From contig NZ_CP090347.1 of assembly GCF_021398715.1 (NCBI RefSeq), positions 868,001 through 932,000 on the forward strand: a DNA stretch of 64,000 bases, in the 5' to 3' direction. Made by a program: the position numbers and the translations under genes. The notes below the pieces were generated by a model that was not told the DNA's origin, searched no databases, and saw only the letters and a list, made by a program, of their open reading frames with translations. This stretch comes from Microbacterium binotii (GTDB taxonomy: Bacteria; Actinomycetota; Actinomycetes; Actinomycetales; Microbacteriaceae). Below, one piece after another: positions 16,982 through 27,889 of the stretch. Position 1 is the first letter of the stretch; every line of letters starts with the position of its first letter.

Positions 16982-19069
16982 GTGACCACAGCCCTCTACC
17001 GCCGTTACCGTCCCGAGGCGTTCGGTGAGATGATCGGGCAGTCCCAGGTGACCGACCCGCTCATGACGGCCCTGCGCGGCGACCGCATCGGCCACGCCTA
17101 CCTCTTCTCCGGCCCGCGCGGATGCGGCAAGACCACCAGCGCGCGCATCCTCGCGCGGTGTCTGAACTGCGCCGAAGGCCCCACCGACACCCCGTGCGGC
17201 ACGTGCGACAGCTGTGTCGAGCTCGGTCGCGGCGGCGGTGGATCCCTCGACGTCGTCGAGATCGACGCGGCCAGCCACAACGGTGTCGACGACGCGCGCG
17301 ATCTCCGCGAGCGGGCGATCTTCGCCCCGGCCCGCGACCGGTTCAAGATCTTCATCCTCGACGAGGCGCACATGGTCACCCCGCAGGGGTTCAACGCGCT
17401 GCTGAAGCTCGTCGAGGAGCCGCCCGCGCACGTCAAGTTCATCTTCGCCACGACCGAGCCCGAGAAGGTCATCGGCACGATCCGCTCGCGGACCCACCAC
17501 TATCCGTTCCGCCTCGTGCCGCCCGCGGCGATGCTCGAGTACGTGCAGCAGATGTGCGAGACCGAGGGCGTCTCGGTCGAGCCCGGGGTGCTGCCGCTGG
17601 TCGTCCGCGCGGGCGGCGGCTCGCCGCGCGACACGCTGTCGCTGCTCGACCAGCTCATCGCCGGCTCCGAGAATGCGGCGATCGGCTACGAACGCGCGGT
17701 CGCCCTCCTCGGCTACACGCACGCAGAGCTGCTCGACGAGGTCGTCACCGCCTTCGGCGACCTCGATGCCGCCTCCGCGTTCGCCGCGGTCGACCGCGTC
17801 GTCCAGACCGGGCAGGATCCGCGGCGTTTCGTCGAAGACCTGCTCGAGCGTCTTCGCGATCTCATCGTCATCGCCGCCACCGGTGCGGGTGCGTCCGCCG
17901 TGCTGCGCGGCATCCCCTCCGACGAGCTCGACCGCATGTCGCGTCAGGCCGAGATCATCGGCACGGCACGCCTGTCGCGCACCGCCGACATCGTCGTGGC
18001 CGCCCTCGACGAGATGTCGGGGGCGACGTCGCCGCGCCTCCAGCTCGAGCTCATGGTCGCCCGGGTGCTCGCCAACGCGCCCACCGTCGGTTCGGCTCCC
18101 GCGGCCCCCGCATCTCCGGCGGCGGCGCGTCCCGCCCCCTCGTCCGCCCCCCGCGCGACCGAGGCTGCGGCCGTGCCCGTTCCGCCGGCCCCCGTCCCGG
18201 TGGCGGCGCCCGCGCCCTCCGCGCCTGCCCCCTCCGCGGCCGTCGCCGAGCCCATCGCCGAGCCGACGGCGCAGGCCCCGTCCGAGATCCCGGCCGGTCC
18301 CGTCACGGTGCAGCGACTGCGTGATGCGTGGCCCGAGGTGCTCGGCCGCCTGGAGACCATCAGTCGCAGCTCGTGGCTGATCGCGACGGCGGCGCGCGTC
18401 GCCGCTCTCGAGGGCGACATCCTCACGCTCAGCTTCCGCAGCCAGAGCGACATCGCCGCGTTCAAGAAGCGCACGGCGGGCGCCGGGCCCAGCGAAGATC
18501 TTCGTCAGGCGATCCAGGGGGTACTCGGCATCCGGGTCAAGTACATCGCGCGCCACGACCAGGACACCGACCCGGCCCCGCCCGCTGATGCGGCTCCCGC
18601 AGCGCCCCCCGCGCCGCCCCGTGCGGAGCCGTCCGCTCCGCCCGCCGAGCGCCCGGGTCCCGCTCGTGCGTCGTCCGCTGCTCCGGTCACCGAGTGGGCC
18701 GTGGCGCCGATCCCGACCTCGGATGCGGGGGAGTCGCCCGCGGCGCCCGTCGCGCAGCTGGCCGTCGACGAGGAGCCCGAAGACGCCCAGGCGTCTGCGA
18801 CGCGCACGCTGACCGTGGCGCCGCCCGAGGGCGCCGTGTTGCCCGCGGCCGAGGTGGCGACGTCGTTCGACGCCGAAGAGCCGGTCGATCCCGCCGACGA
18901 GGAGATGTACCCGACGGATGTGGCGGCCATCCCGCCCGTCGTGCCGCCGCCCGTGCGCTCCGCGCCGACCGACGGCATCCAGCGCTACGGCGAGGCGGTG
19001 GTGCGCCAGGTCCTCGATGCGCGCTTCGTGCGTGAAGAGCCCTACCAGCAGCCGACGAGGTTCTCCTGA
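16982..19069 (+). CDS. dnaX: DNA polymerase III subunit gamma/tau
   Basis: 695 residues. The AAA+ clamp-loader ATPase has Walker [18 protein letters not shown], a four-cysteine zinc module ([19 protein letters not shown]), Walker [11 protein letters not shown] and sensor [12 protein letters not shown], within about residues 1-370. A long Pro/Ala-rich linker follows, then a domain around [18 protein letters not shown] and a second low-complexity tail. It loads the beta clamp and tethers polymerase and helicase. No A-rich slippery site for gamma production was seen. recR overlaps by 1 bp, without the ybaB/ebfC gene that often lies between them. Confidence 0.96.
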   Translation: MTTALYRRYRPEAFGEMIGQSQVTDPLMTALRGDRIGHAYLFSGPRGCGKTTSARILARCLNCAEGPTDTPCGTCDSCVELGRGGGGSLDVVEIDAASHNGVDDARDLRERAIFAPARDRFKIFILDEAHMVTPQGFNALLKLVEEPPAHVKFIFATTEPEKVIGTIRSRTHHYPFRLVPPAAMLEYVQQMCETEGVSVEPGVLPLVVRAGGGSPRDTLSLLDQLIAGSENAAIGYERAVALLGYTHAELLDEVVTAFGDLDAASAFAAVDRVVQTGQDPRRFVEDLLERLRDLIVIAATGAGASAVLRGIPSDELDRMSRQAEIIGTARLSRTADIVVAALDEMSGATSPRLQLELMVARVLANAPTVGSAPAAPASPAAARPAPSSAPRATEAAAVPVPPAPVPVAAPAPSAPAPSAAVAEPIAEPTAQAPSEIPAGPVTVQRLRDAWPEVLGRLETISRSSWLIATAARVAALEGDILTLSFRSQSDIAAFKKRTAGAGPSEDLRQAIQGVLGIRVKYIARHDQDTDPAPPADAAPAAPPAPPRAEPSAPPAERPGPARASSAAPVTEWAVAPIPTSDAGESPAAPVAQLAVDEEPEDAQASATRTLTVAPPEGAVLPAAEVATSFDAEEPVDPADEEMYPTDVAAIPPVVPPPVRSAPTDGIQRYGEAVVRQVLDARFVREEPYQQPTRFS

Positions 19070-19662
19070 TGTACGACGGCATCGTCCAGAACCTGATCGA
19101 CGAGTTCGGCCGTCTGCCGGGGATCGGTCCGAAGTCCGCGCAGCGGATCACGTTCCACATCCTGCAGACGCCGAACTTCGACGTCTCCCAGCTCGCCCAG
19201 CTCCTGGTCGAGGTGCGCGAGAAGGTGCGCTTCTGCGAGATCTGCGGCAACGTGTCGGAGCAGGACCGGTGCGCGATCTGTCGCGATCCGCGACGCAACG
19301 AGACGCTCATCTGCGTCGTCGAAGACGCGAAGGATGTGGCGGCGATCGAGCGCACCCGTGAGTTCCGCGGGCTGTACCACGTGCTCGGCGGCGCGATCAG
19401 CCCGATCGCGGGCGTCGGGCCCGACGACCTGCGCATCACGCAGCTCATGCAGCGTCTCGCCGACGGAACCGTGCAGGAGGTGATCCTCGCCACCAACCCG
19501 AACCTGGAGGGCGAGGCGACGGCGACCTATCTGAGTCGTCTGCTCACGACGCTGTCGATCCGCGTGACCCGCCTCGCCTCCGGCCTGCCGGTCGGTGGCG
19601 ACCTGGAGTACGCCGACGAGGTGACGCTCGGCCGGGCCTTCGAGGGCCGCCGCGCCATCTGA
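19069..19662 (+). CDS. recR: Recombination mediator protein RecR
   Basis: 197 residues with the helix-hairpin-helix N-terminus ([18 protein letters not shown]), a four-cysteine zinc finger ([16 protein letters not shown]), a Toprim domain ([18 protein letters not shown]) and the C-terminal segment [19 protein letters not shown]. It acts with RecF/RecO to load RecA on gapped DNA. Its ATG shares one base with the dnaX stop (TGATG), so translation is coupled. Confidence 0.97.
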   Translation: MYDGIVQNLIDEFGRLPGIGPKSAQRITFHILQTPNFDVSQLAQLLVEVREKVRFCEICGNVSEQDRCAICRDPRRNETLICVVEDAKDVAAIERTREFRGLYHVLGGAISPIAGVGPDDLRITQLMQRLADGTVQEVILATNPNLEGEATATYLSRLLTTLSIRVTRLASGLPVGGDLEYADEVTLGRAFEGRRAI

Positions 19663-19672
19663 GCGACCGGGG

Positions 19673-21091
19673 TCAGTGGCCGCGCCCCGGCCCGTCGTAG
19701 CGCCGCAGCTTCGCGCGTGAGCGGGTCACACCCGACAGCGACGCCCGCACGGGCTGTCCGAGGTACAGGCCGAGCGAGGCTCCGACGGCGAGGCTGATCC
19801 CGATGACGGCCGCGTTCACGAGCGTCGCGAACCCGGTCATCATCACCGTGGTGTCGCCCGCGGACTCGACGACGCCGAGAAGCCCGCGGAACACCGCGGC
19901 GCCCGGCACCATGGGCAGGATCGCCGCCGTCGTCACCGCCACGGACGGAACGTGGAACCGGAAGGCGATCACGATGCCCACGAAGCTCGCGACGAAGGCT
20001 CCGATGCCGCTCGCCGCGGCGACCTCCAGTCCCGCTGCCGCAGCGATCGTGTAACCGCCCCACGCGACCAGGCTGAGCAGCGCGCTGACGGCGACCACGC
20101 GTGCGCCGGCGCCGTTGAAGACGGCGACTGCGATCGCGATGATCGACGCGCCGACGAACTGCATGACCGACGGCCCGAGCGGCAGGGCCGTGTCGGGCGG
20201 CTCCATCGCGAGGCCCATCATCCGCACGGTCTCGAGCCCGGCGAGGATGCCGATCACGACACCGATCGTCTGCGTGACGAGCTCCAGGATGCGTCCGGTG
20301 GCCGTCAGGGCGAAGCCGTCGATCGCGTCCTGCGCGGCTCCGACCACGGTGAGTCCGGCGAGCATGAGCACGATGCCTGCGGCCACGATGACCGAAGGGC
20401 GGATATCGTCCGCGCCGGGGACACCGAGGACCGCGAGGAAACGGCTCATCGCCGCGATGACCGTGAGCACGAAGGCGCCGGCGACCTGGCTGAAGAAGTA
20501 CGGTACGCGCGCCTTCGCGAGGGCGAACTGCGTCAGGGCGGCGCAGGCCGCCCCCGTGAACGCGAGTGCGATGAGCAGCCAGTTCGCGCCGAACATGACC
20601 GCGACGCCGACGGCGAGTGCGCCCTGGGCCGTGATGACGGCGGCCGGCGGATAGCGGAACGGCGCGCGGCGGATGCGGCGTGCCGCCGCCTGGGCATCAT
20701 CGAGGCCCATCCCGGTGGAGATGTCGGCGACGAGCGCCTGCAGCCGCATCAGGCGGTCGTGGTCGGGGGTGCTGCCGCGCACGACGCGCAGGAGGGTGAC
20801 GGGGCGGGCGGCGCCCGAGCGGTGGTAGGCCGCGGTGATCGAGTTGTACGTGACGTCGACGTGAACCGGTGTGAGGCCGTACACCTCGCACACGCGCACG
20901 ATCGTCAGGGTGACCTCGCTCGCCGGGGCACCGGCGACGAGCATCGTCTCGCCCATCCGGACCGCGAGATCCAGGATGCGCACGCTGAGGGCGTCGTCGA
21001 CGACGGGCAGGAGATCCGTCGTGTCAGCGGGCGGTTCCACGCGTCGGCGCGCGGGCCTGAAGAACCTCGGCAGGGCGGGGCGGGGGGACAT
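19673..21091 (-). CDS. thrE: Threonine/serine exporter, ThrE family (fused DUF1212-DUF3815)
   Basis: 472 residues. The N-terminal soluble part includes GETMLVAGAPASEVTLTI and the conserved VHVDVTYNSITAAYHR, with MGLDDAQAAARRIRR before the membrane part. About ten hydrophobic helices follow, in two halves matching the ThrE domain and its smaller partner fused into one chain, as in Corynebacterium glutamicum ThrE, which exports threonine and serine using the proton gradient. The gene converges on recR with a 10-bp gap. Its position beside lysC/asd, the start of threonine synthesis, fits a role in amino-acid overflow, although it is on the opposite strand. Confidence 0.87.
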   Translation of the reverse strand: MSPRPALPRFFRPARRRVEPPADTTDLLPVVDDALSVRILDLAVRMGETMLVAGAPASEVTLTIVRVCEVYGLTPVHVDVTYNSITAAYHRSGAARPVTLLRVVRGSTPDHDRLMRLQALVADISTGMGLDDAQAAARRIRRAPFRYPPAAVITAQGALAVGVAVMFGANWLLIALAFTGAACAALTQFALAKARVPYFFSQVAGAFVLTVIAAMSRFLAVLGVPGADDIRPSVIVAAGIVLMLAGLTVVGAAQDAIDGFALTATGRILELVTQTIGVVIGILAGLETVRMMGLAMEPPDTALPLGPSVMQFVGASIIAIAVAVFNGAGARVVAVSALLSLVAWGGYTIAAAAGLEVAAASGIGAFVASFVGIVIAFRFHVPSVAVTTAAILPMVPGAAVFRGLLGVVESAGDTTVMMTGFATLVNAAVIGISLAVGASLGLYLGQPVRASLSGVTRSRAKLRRYDGPGRGH

Positions 21092-21267
21092 CGAGTGCGT
21101 CGGCCTCCGTGTCAGCGGTGTCCCCTCGAGGGTAACCGGCGAGGTCGGAGCGCGCCGTCACATGGCGGGGACGGAATGCCGGGCTGCCTAAGATGGAGCG
21201 TTGGGCGCCGCATCCGAGCGTTCCATCGTCGTCGCGCCGGACACGGCGCATCCCCGGGAGCAGCACA

Positions 21268-22554
21268 GTGGCGTTGATCGTCCAGAAGTACGGCGGGTCG
21301 TCGGTCGCCGACGCCGAGAGCATCAAGCGCGTCGCGAAGCGCATCGTCGACACTCGTCGCGCCGGCCACGACGTCGTCGTGGCGGTCAGCGCGATGGGCG
21401 ACACGACCGACGAGCTCCTCGATCTGGCGAACGAAGTGGCGCCGATCCCCGCACCCCGCGAACTCGACATGCTGCTCTCCTCGGGCGAGCGCATCTCGAT
21501 GGCGCTGCTGGCGATGGCCATCCACTCGATGGGCTTCGAGGCGCGCTCCTTCACCGGCAGCCAGGCCGGCATGATCACCGATGCGAAGCACGGTGCGGCC
21601 CGCATCGTCGACGTGACCCCCGTGCGCCTGCGCGAGGCACTGGACGAGGGTGCGATCGTCATCGTCGCCGGCTTCCAGGGCTTCAACCGCGACACCCGCG
21701 ACATCACGACCCTCGGCCGCGGCGGCTCCGACACCACGGCGGTCGCGCTGGCTGCCGCCCTGGGCGCCGACGTCTGCGAGATCTACAGCGACGTCGACGG
21801 TATCTTCACCGCTGACCCCCGCGTCGTCCCGCGCGCCCGGAAGCTTCCCGTCGTCTCGACGGAGGAGATGCTGGAGCTCGCTGCCAACGGCGCGAAGGTG
21901 CTGTACATCCGCGCGGTCGAGTATGCGCGCCGCCACGGCGTCGTCATCCACGCGCGCTCCACCTTCAGCTCCAGCGAGGGCACCTACGTGCTCGACGCAC
22001 AGCAGCGTTCCGCCTACATCCCCGAGGGAGAAGCCATGGAAGAGCCGATCGTCGCCGGCGTCGCCACCGACCTCAGCCAGGCCAAGATCACCGTCATCGG
22101 TGTTCCTGACGTGCCCGGCAAGGCCGCCGAGATCTTCAAGATCGTCGCCAAGTCCGGCGCCAACGTCGACATGATCGTGCAGAACGTCTCGGCCGCGGCC
22201 ACGGCCCGTACCGACATCTCCTTCACTCTGCCCAAATCGGACGCCACGGCCGCACTGAAGGCGCTGGCAGCCGATCAGCTGGATGTCGGCTTCGAGGCGC
22301 TCGTGCACGACGACCAGATCGGCAAGCTGTCGGTCGTGGGCGCGGGCATGCGCACGAACTCCGGCGTCAGCGCGACCCTGTTCGAGGCGCTGAGCACCGC
22401 GGGCATCAACATCGAGATGATCTCCACCTCCGAGATCCGCATCTCGGTGGTGCTGCGTGCCGACGACATCGCGGAAGCGGCGCGGGTCGTGCACACGGCC
22501 TACGGCCTTGACGGCGAGGGCGACGCGGTCGTCTACGCCGGCAGCGGTCGCTGA
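21268..22554 (+). CDS. lysC: Aspartate kinase, alpha chain (full length)
   Basis: 428 residues. The amino-acid kinase domain starts [18 protein letters not shown], with [31 protein letters not shown] and [16 protein letters not shown], followed by two ACT domains (about residues 265-428) that sense lysine and threonine. It phosphorylates aspartate for the lysine, methionine and threonine branches. The GTG at 21268 is chosen because GGGAG lies 7 bases upstream and it gives the family N-terminus; the open frame to 21193 runs into the promoter (TAAGAT 21189-21194). An in-frame internal start encodes the beta chain. asd is not adjacent: a two-gene minus-strand unit lies between. Confidence 0.96.
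   Translation: MALIVQKYGGSSVADAESIKRVAKRIVDTRRAGHDVVVAVSAMGDTTDELLDLANEVAPIPAPRELDMLLSSGERISMALLAMAIHSMGFEARSFTGSQAGMITDAKHGAARIVDVTPVRLREALDEGAIVIVAGFQGFNRDTRDITTLGRGGSDTTAVALAAALGADVCEIYSDVDGIFTADPRVVPRARKLPVVSTEEMLELAANGAKVLYIRAVEYARRHGVVIHARSTFSSSEGTYVLDAQQRSAYIPEGEAMEEPIVAGVATDLSQAKITVIGVPDVPGKAAEIFKIVAKSGANVDMIVQNVSAAATARTDISFTLPKSDATAALKALAADQLDVGFEALVHDDQIGKLSVVGAGMRTNSGVSATLFEALSTAGINIEMISTSEIRISVVLRADDIAEAARVVHTAYGLDGEGDAVVYAGSGR
22036..22554 (+). CDS. lysC: Aspartate kinase beta chain from an internal start within lysC
   Basis: An in-frame ATG at 22036 ([17 protein letters not shown]) is preceded by GAGGGAG at 22024-22030, a good ribosome site 5 bases away. It would give a 172-residue regulatory chain of two ACT domains. 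In Corynebacterium glutamicum the same gene makes alpha and beta chains that form an alpha2beta2 enzyme, and its beta chain starts at the homologous MEEAVL. The conserved ribosome site and start make an independent product likely here. Confidence 0.75.
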   Translation: MEEPIVAGVATDLSQAKITVIGVPDVPGKAAEIFKIVAKSGANVDMIVQNVSAAATARTDISFTLPKSDATAALKALAADQLDVGFEALVHDDQIGKLSVVGAGMRTNSGVSATLFEALSTAGINIEMISTSEIRISVVLRADDIAEAARVVHTAYGLDGEGDAVVYAGSGR

Positions 22555-22560
22555 CCAGCT

Positions 22561-23850
22561 CTACGTCCGCGGCGACGAGGGCGCCACGCGAGGCCGGTCC
22601 GGCAGTCGGTTCCAGAACGGCTCCGGCAGCCGCTCTCCCGACAGCGCCCAGGCGATGACGTAGAGCACGGCTCCCACCAGGAAGAGCGCGAGCAGCACGA
22701 CGCCGACCACGGCGCCCGGCGCCAGCGCGAGATACAGCAGCGGTGCGAGCGCGCGGCCGCGGCGGTAGGTGAGTCTCGCCACCAGTGCGAGGGCTGCGAT
22801 GAGGACCGCTGCCGTGTACGCGCTCACGACACCGCCCAGCACGACGATGGTGCCGGTCGGGTCGCCCGCGAGGGCTCCCACCAGGATTCCTATGCCGGTC
22901 AGCACGAGGGCCCCCGCCAGATAGATCGACGAGAAGACGACGATCGGACCCTCGGTCAGACGCGAGCGCACGATCGGCTCGAACAGCGGACCCAGTCGTC
23001 GTCGTAGACGGCCCGCCCACGACGCGACGAGTCCCACGGACGCCGCCCACACGCAGATCTGCGCCACGACGCCGGCGCCGGCGGGGGTGGCCGTGTCGAC
23101 ACGCCATCCGAGCAAGCCCGGTCCGAACGCGCAAAGCGCGAGGACCAGGGCGCTCGCGACCGCGACGATCGCCAGCGGCGGGATCAGCAGGCGGGTGCTG
23201 GCCATCTCGAACGCCGTCTCGGTGTCGGCGTCCTGCGGGGTCTCGCCCAGCATCCGGGCGAGCTGGATCGCCGCATCCGCGTCGTCGTCGCGGCGGCTGA
23301 TGATCGGCCACAGGCGCCTGGCCCACGGATGCGTCGGATCGATCGCCAGCGCCGCGCTCACATGCTCCTCGGCGTCTCGGCGTCGTCGCGCGCGCACGAG
23401 GGCATCGGCCAGCTGCGCATGCAGGTCGGCATCGTCGGGCTGCTGGCGCAGTGCGTCTTGGAGTGCCTCGATCGCGTCGTCCACCCGACTGCAGCCGAGC
23501 ATGACATCGGCGTACACCGAGAGCGCCCAGGGGGTCTCGCCCGACAGGCGACGCACCGTGTCCGCACCCTCGGCGGCATCATCCCACCGGTGCAGGTCCA
23601 GCGCCGTGAGTGCGGCCAGGCGCCAGGCCCACGCGGCATCCGGGTAGAGCGCCACCGCCTGACGGGCGAGGTCGTCGGCCTCGTCGATCCGCTGGAGCAC
23701 GCGGAGGCACTCGGCGCTGATCCGCAGTGCCGGCGCCGATTCCGGCTGCCGCGCGAGTTCGCGTCCGGCTTCGCGCAGCGCATCGTCGTGACGACCGAGA
23801 TCGAGGAGCGTCTGGGCGTGCGCCAGCGCCGCGGCGGACGCCTCGCTCAT
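22561..23850 (-). CDS. TPR-repeat membrane protein
   Basis: 429 residues. The N-terminal ~200 residues are tetratricopeptide-like helices (LLDLGRHDDALREAGRELA, VLQRIDEADDLARQAVALYP, SRVDDAIEALQDALRQQPDD, ADALVRARRRRDAEEHVSAAL). After a linker come about five to six membrane helices, starting LLIPPLAIVAVASALVLAL and ending VVGVVLLALFLVGAVLYVIA. The start ATG overlaps the stop of the AAA ATPase gene by 4 bp, so the two are translated together. The function is unknown. A TPR head that presents client proteins to the partner ATPase at the membrane is a plausible inference. Confidence 0.75.
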   Translation of the reverse strand: MSEASAAALAHAQTLLDLGRHDDALREAGRELARQPESAPALRISAECLRVLQRIDEADDLARQAVALYPDAAWAWRLAALTALDLHRWDDAAEGADTVRRLSGETPWALSVYADVMLGCSRVDDAIEALQDALRQQPDDADLHAQLADALVRARRRRDAEEHVSAALAIDPTHPWARRLWPIISRRDDDADAAIQLARMLGETPQDADTETAFEMASTRLLIPPLAIVAVASALVLALCAFGPGLLGWRVDTATPAGAGVVAQICVWAASVGLVASWAGRLRRRLGPLFEPIVRSRLTEGPIVVFSSIYLAGALVLTGIGILVGALAGDPTGTIVVLGGVVSAYTAAVLIAALALVARLTYRRGRALAPLLYLALAPGAVVGVVLLALFLVGAVLYVIAWALSGERLPEPFWNRLPDRPRVAPSSPRT

Positions 23851-25067
23851 CGCCGCCCGCTCTGGCGCAGATACTCGCGCAGCTGGGCGAACGTTCCGTC
23901 ATCCTCTCCGAAGCGCACCACGTTGCGTGCCGATTCGAGCCAGGGCCCCGTCGACGGGGTGACCTGTGCGATGCTCTGTCGGAGATCGGCCATTCCGATC
24001 AGGCGCGGCACGCCGCTCCGGCTGCTTTCGAGCAGCGCGTTCTCGCTCGCCAACTCGCAGACGTACGCCAGATCCGCGCCGCTGAAACCCTCGGTGTCGG
24101 CGGCCAGCGCGGCGAGGTCGACGCCTTCGACCGGGCGCCCCGCGAGGTGGTGGCGCAGGATCGCCTGGCGCGCCTGCGCGTCCGGCGGCAGGACGAGCAG
24201 GGTGCGGTCGAGCCTGCCCGGACGGCGAAGCGCCGGGTCCACGTCCCAGGGCTGATTGGTCGCGGCGAGCACGAACACGCCCTCGTTGTCGCTGCCGAGG
24301 CCGTCGAGCTCTTCCAGGAGCGAGACGACCACCCCGCGCATCCCGTTCCGCCGAGCGAGCGACCGGCGCTGGCCGATCGCATCGATCTCATCGATGAAGA
24401 GCACGGTGGGCGCCTGCCTGCGGGCGAGCTGGAACAGCTCCCGCACATTGCGTTCGCTGTCGCCCATGTACTGACCCAGGATGTCGCTCAGCCCGACGCT
24501 CACGAACGAGGCGCCGAGCTCGCCGGCCACGGCGCGGGCGAGGAACGTCTTGCCGCATCCCGGGGGACCGTACATCAGGAGACCGCCGCGCAGGCTCTTG
24601 CCGTACAGGGCGCGCAGCTCGGGGTTGCGTAGCGGAGCCAGGAAAGCGGACTCCAGGCGCTCCTTCACCTCCCGCATCCCGCCGACGTCGGCGAGCGTCA
24701 CGCTCGAGCGCTGCACGTCGTGCTCGTCGAATGCGGGTGCGTCGTCGCCGACGAACACGGGCTGCGCGATGTGGCCGACCTCGGCCTCCGCCGCCGACCA
24801 GTCGAACCCGGTGTCGCCCGGAGCCGAGTCCGGTGCCTGTGGGGCGGATGCGGGGGAGACCGGCGCGGGATCTTGGAGGATGCGGGCGATCATCGCGCGT
24901 GCGCGGGCGTTGCCGGGTTCCGCGGCGAGGACCGTGCTCACCTCGGCCAGTGCGCGCTCGGTGCGTCCCCGATCCAGCAGCACCGCCGCCAGATGCAGTC
25001 GCAGCTCCGCATCCGTCGGCGCTGCCGCGACCGCACGTGCGAGAGCGTCGATGACCGGATCCTCCAC
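23847..25067 (-). CDS. AAA ATPase of the Cdc48/FtsH-type core with an N-terminal helical repeat
   Basis: 406 residues. The first ~65 residues look like one or two TPR units (DAELRLHLAAVLLDRGRTER). A single classic AAA domain follows: VTLADVGGMREVKERLESAF, Walker A MYGPPGCGKTFLARAVAG, the pore-like segment LGQYMGDSERNVRELF, Walker B TVLFIDEIDAIGQRR, second region of homology AATNQPWDVDPALRRPGRLD with arginine fingers, and a lid with GFSGADLAYVCELASENAL. There is no zinc protease motif, so it is not FtsH. The start is GTG 25067 with AAGGGGA upstream; the much longer open frame reads back through asd. It forms an operon with the TPR membrane protein and sits between lysC and asd on the opposite strand. 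Confidence 0.82.
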   Translation of the reverse strand: MEDPVIDALARAVAAAPTDAELRLHLAAVLLDRGRTERALAEVSTVLAAEPGNARARAMIARILQDPAPVSPASAPQAPDSAPGDTGFDWSAAEAEVGHIAQPVFVGDDAPAFDEHDVQRSSVTLADVGGMREVKERLESAFLAPLRNPELRALYGKSLRGGLLMYGPPGCGKTFLARAVAGELGASFVSVGLSDILGQYMGDSERNVRELFQLARRQAPTVLFIDEIDAIGQRRSLARRNGMRGVVVSLLEELDGLGSDNEGVFVLAATNQPWDVDPALRRPGRLDRTLLVLPPDAQARQAILRHHLAGRPVEGVDLAALAADTEGFSGADLAYVCELASENALLESSRSGVPRLIGMADLRQSIAQVTPSTGPWLESARNVVRFGEDDGTFAQLREYLRQSGRR

Positions 25068-25154
25068 GGCATCCCCTTCCGTCCTTCGCCATTGTCCGTC
25101 ACGGCACGCCGTCACAGAGCGCTTTCCCCAAGATGGGTAGCCGCCGCCGCACGG

Positions 25155-26294
<1,140 letters not shown>

Positions 26295-26327
26295 GTCGCG
26301 TCTGCGGCAAGAACCGCGAAAGTTCCC

Positions 26328-26364
26328 GCGCGCGGCCCCTCCCACTGGCGGAGGGGTCGCGCGC
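26328..26364 (+). terminator. Hairpin terminator between asd and mqo
   Basis: GCGCGCGGCCCCTCC pairs with GGAGGGGTCGCGCGC (one G-T pair) around a 7-base loop, with CTTTA shortly after. It ends asd just before the mqo promoter. Confidence 0.8.
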
Positions 26365-26371
26365 GCCGCTT

Positions 26372-26377
26372 TAGACT
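26372..26377 (+). promoter_or_regulatory. -10 box TAGACT for leaderless mqo mRNA
   Basis: TAGACT ends 6 bases before GTG 26384, and no ribosome site is present. Confidence 0.6.
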
Positions 26378-26383
26378 TGTCGG

Positions 26384-27841
26384 GTGACAGGAAACGTCGA
26401 CGTCCTCCTGATCGGTGGCGGCATCATGAGCGCCACACTCGGGACTTTTTTGCAGCAGCTCCAGCCGGACTGGAAGATCGCGGTGTTCGAGCGCCTGGGC
26501 GAGGTCGCCCAGGAGAGCTCCAACGCGTGGAACAACGCCGGGACGGGACACGCCGCTCTGTGCGAGCTGAACTACATGCCCGCCGCCCCCGACGGCTCGG
26601 TCGATCCCGCCAAAGCCGTGGCGATCAACGAGCAGTTCCAGCAGAGCCGGCAGTTCTGGTCGACGCTCGTCGAGCGCGGCGTGCTCGCCGCCCCCGAGAC
26701 GTTCATCAACCGCACGCCCCACATGACGTTCGTGCGCGGTGAGAAGGATGTGGCCTACCTGAAGCGCCGGTACGAGTCACTGAAGCAGCAGCCGCTGTTC
26801 GAGGGCATCGAATACAGCGAGGACTCCCGGGTCATCAACCAGTGGGCGCCCCTGCTGATGCAGCAGCGTCGCAAGGGCGAGCCGTTCGCCGCGACGCGGG
26901 TGCCCAGCGGCACCGACGTCGACTTCGGGTCGCTCACCCGGCAGCTGCTGGATTCGATGCAGCGGGGCGGCGCCGAGGTCCTCACGGGCCGCGAGGTGCG
27001 TTCGCTCAAGCGGCAGAAGGACGGCTCGTGGCAGGTCGGCTACCGTCACACGGTGGGCCGCACGCCGGGACGCATCAACGCGCGCTTCGTGTTCATCGGG
27101 GCGGGCGGCTGGGCGATCAAGCTGCTGCAGCGCTCCCGCATCCCGGAGGCGAAGGGCTACGGCGTCTTCCCCATCGGTGGACAGTGGCTGAAGACCAGCA
27201 ACCCCGCCCTCGTCGCGCAGCACAAGGCGAAGGTCTACTCGCAGGCATCCGTCGGCGCGCCGCCCATGTCGGTGCCGCACCTGGACACCCGTGTCGTCGA
27301 CGGTGAAACCTCGTTGCTGTTCGGTCCGTTCGCGACCTTCAGCCCGAAGTTCCTCAAGAACGGCTCGCCCTGGGACATCGTCACCCAGGTGCGCCTTTCG
27401 AACCTCGGCAGCATGCTCACGGCCGGTGCCACCAACCTCAACCTTGTGAAGTACCTCGTCAGCGAGCTGCTGAAGACGCACAAGAAGAAGGTCGACAGTC
27501 TCCGCGAGTTCATGCCGTCCGCCGACGGCGCGGACTGGGAGCTGCTGAACGCCGGTCAGCGTGCCCAGGTCATGAAGGGCGGCAAGCTGCAGTTCGGCAC
27601 CGAGGTCGTCGCCGCGGCGGACGGCTCGATCGCGGGTCTGCTGGGCGCGTCTCCGGGAGCCTCGACCGCCGTGTCGATCATGCTGGGCCTGCTGAAGTCC
27701 TGCTTCCCCGACCGCATCGGCGAGTGGGAGCCGCAGCTGCGGGAGCTCATCCCCAGCTACGGCACGACGCTGAACCCGGATCCGGCTGCGGCCGAGGCGT
27801 CCCTCGCCGCGACGGCCGAGGAGCTGCACCTCACGGTCTGA
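26384..27841 (+). CDS. mqo: Malate:quinone oxidoreductase
   Basis: 485 residues, standard for the membrane-associated FAD enzyme. The N-terminal FAD site is VDVLLIGGGIMSATLGTFLQ; family-specific stretches are SSNAWNNAGTGHAALCELNY and NRTPHMTFVRGEKDVAYLK, with FIGAGGWAIKLLQ and LLGASPGASTAVSIML later. It oxidises malate to oxaloacetate and passes electrons to quinone in the TCA cycle, as in many actinobacteria that rely on Mqo rather than NAD-malate dehydrogenase alone. It is monocistronic, between a hairpin terminator and the tdk promoter. Confidence 0.96.
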   Translation: MTGNVDVLLIGGGIMSATLGTFLQQLQPDWKIAVFERLGEVAQESSNAWNNAGTGHAALCELNYMPAAPDGSVDPAKAVAINEQFQQSRQFWSTLVERGVLAAPETFINRTPHMTFVRGEKDVAYLKRRYESLKQQPLFEGIEYSEDSRVINQWAPLLMQQRRKGEPFAATRVPSGTDVDFGSLTRQLLDSMQRGGAEVLTGREVRSLKRQKDGSWQVGYRHTVGRTPGRINARFVFIGAGGWAIKLLQRSRIPEAKGYGVFPIGGQWLKTSNPALVAQHKAKVYSQASVGAPPMSVPHLDTRVVDGETSLLFGPFATFSPKFLKNGSPWDIVTQVRLSNLGSMLTAGATNLNLVKYLVSELLKTHKKKVDSLREFMPSADGADWELLNAGQRAQVMKGGKLQFGTEVVAAADGSIAGLLGASPGASTAVSIMLGLLKSCFPDRIGEWEPQLRELIPSYGTTLNPDPAAAEASLAATAEELHLTV

Positions 27842-27877
27842 TCCGGCGCCGCCACGAGGCTGACGCGGTGAGCCGCC

Positions 27878-27883
27878 TAGAAT
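27878..27883 (+). promoter_or_regulatory. -10 box TAGAAT for leaderless tdk mRNA
   Basis: TAGAAT ends 6 bases before GTG 27890. CCTAGAATCTCTAGG around it is also nearly palindromic. Confidence 0.6.
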
Positions 27884-27889
27884 CTCTAG

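Noticed and set aside
16982..19069. Programmed frameshift in dnaX giving a separate gamma subunit
   Set aside because: No A-rich slippery heptamer with a following hairpin was found at the expected place, so only the full-length product is supported.
21195..21267. Lysine riboswitch or attenuator before lysC
   Set aside because: The predicted leader is only about 73 nt and shows no lysine-box structure or leader peptide.
23847..25067. FtsH protease
   Set aside because: The AAA domain is FtsH/Cdc48-like, but there is no HExxH zinc motif and no membrane helices.
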